Of a DNA stretch of 5,311 bases, positions 5,050 to 5,311 are shown in pieces. The notes below the pieces were generated by a model. The model saw only the letters and a program-made list of their open reading frames with translations. It searched no databases and was not told the origin of the DNA. This stretch comes from CAYLLT01 sp964591605 (GTDB lineage Bacteria; Planctomycetota; Phycisphaerae; UBA1845; PWPN01). Position numbers and translations under genes: made by a program. The stretch is taken from NCBI GenBank assembly GCA_964591605.1, contig CAZQEN010000447.1, positions 1 through 5,311 on the forward strand. Direction: 5' to 3'. Numbering within the stretch: position 1 is the first letter of the stretch; each line of letters begins with the position of its first letter.

Positions 5050-5311
5050 TCAGTGCGTCAGGCCGCGCGCGGCATCGCGGATGGTGAGCAGCTCCTTCAT
5101 GACGTTGTGGAGCGAGCCGCTGTAGTCCAGGGTGCCGAAGGCGTCGTGGAGCTGTCGGTACAGCTTGTAGAGGGCGTTGTAGGTATAGTTGGCACGGCGG
5201 CTGGGCGTGTAGACTCTGGGCTTCACGCCGCACATCCTGGCCTGGGCCTCTTCGACGCTGTCATACCCCCCGGCCGCTTTTCCGGCCACCACCGCGCCGA
5301 TAATCGCCGCC
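5050..5311 (-). CDS. araB: L-ribulokinase, C-terminal end (partial)
   Basis: Only the last 87 codons are in the window; the gene enters from the right edge and stops at TGA 5052-5050. The visible sequence AAIIGAVVAGKAAGGYDSVE, then EAQARM, Y.P, LYRQLHDAFG, VMKELLTIRD, is the typical end of AraB, an FGGY-family kinase that phosphorylates L-ribulose to L-ribulose 5-phosphate with ATP in cytoplasmic arabinose breakdown. ATP- and sugar-binding parts of the family fold lie outside the window. It converges on the Rieske gene with 17 bases between stop codons, and no terminator hairpin is visible in that gap. Other ara genes may lie to the right, which cannot be seen. A related FGGY kinase is possible but the GGYDS.EEAQ and LYR.LHDAFG pattern fits AraB well. 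Confidence 0.87.
   Translation of the reverse strand, partial: AAIIGAVVAGKAAGGYDSVEEAQARMCGVKPRVYTPSRRANYTYNALYKLYRQLHDAFGTLDYSGSLHNVMKELLTIRDAARGLTH

Overview
The window looks like a piece of a high-GC chromosome, most probably a planctomycete or a close relative. The grounds are a DUF6599-like lipoprotein-sized membrane protein next to a Tat-dependent DUF362 protein and a membrane 4Fe-4S protein, plus several kinds of short repeat of a type I associate with such genomes, some of them inside genes. This placement is an inference; there is no rRNA or marker gene to prove it.

Layout. The minus strand carries a four-gene run from about 4228 down to 1: (i) a 714-residue membrane-anchored protein with two DUF6599-like modules (2084-4228), (ii) a Tat-exported DUF362 protein (907-2094) that overlaps it by 11 bases, (iii) a small four-helix-bundle protein of the 23S rRNA intervening-sequence family (422-862), and (iv) the N-terminal part of a membrane 4Fe-4S protein of the NapH/NosR-like type (1-412, cut by the window edge). 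The 438-base gap 4229-4666 holds a candidate minus-strand promoter, a hairpin-rich leader and a repeat element with inverted ends. On the plus strand a small Rieske [2Fe-2S] ferredoxin (4667-5032) faces the 3' end of an L-ribulokinase gene, araB (5050-5311, minus strand, cut by the window edge), with only 17 bases between their stop codons.

How the genes may work together. DUF6599-like, DUF362 and 4Fe-4S membrane proteins probably form one operon for a membrane/periplasm-facing redox function of unknown substrate. The four-helix-bundle gene looks like an insertion that split DUF362 from the 4Fe-4S gene: it lies between inverted tracts of a 7-base tandem repeat (418-466 and 880-907), has visibly lower GC than its flanks, and its tracts touch the neighbouring stop and start codons. 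Rieske ferredoxin and ribulokinase have no evident link to this operon.

The most interesting theme is repeat DNA domesticated as protein: heptamer repeats form the tail of the four-helix protein, a second heptamer family forms the linker between the two DUF6599-like modules, and a 27-base palindromic repeat sits in the leader of the Tat signal of the DUF362 protein.
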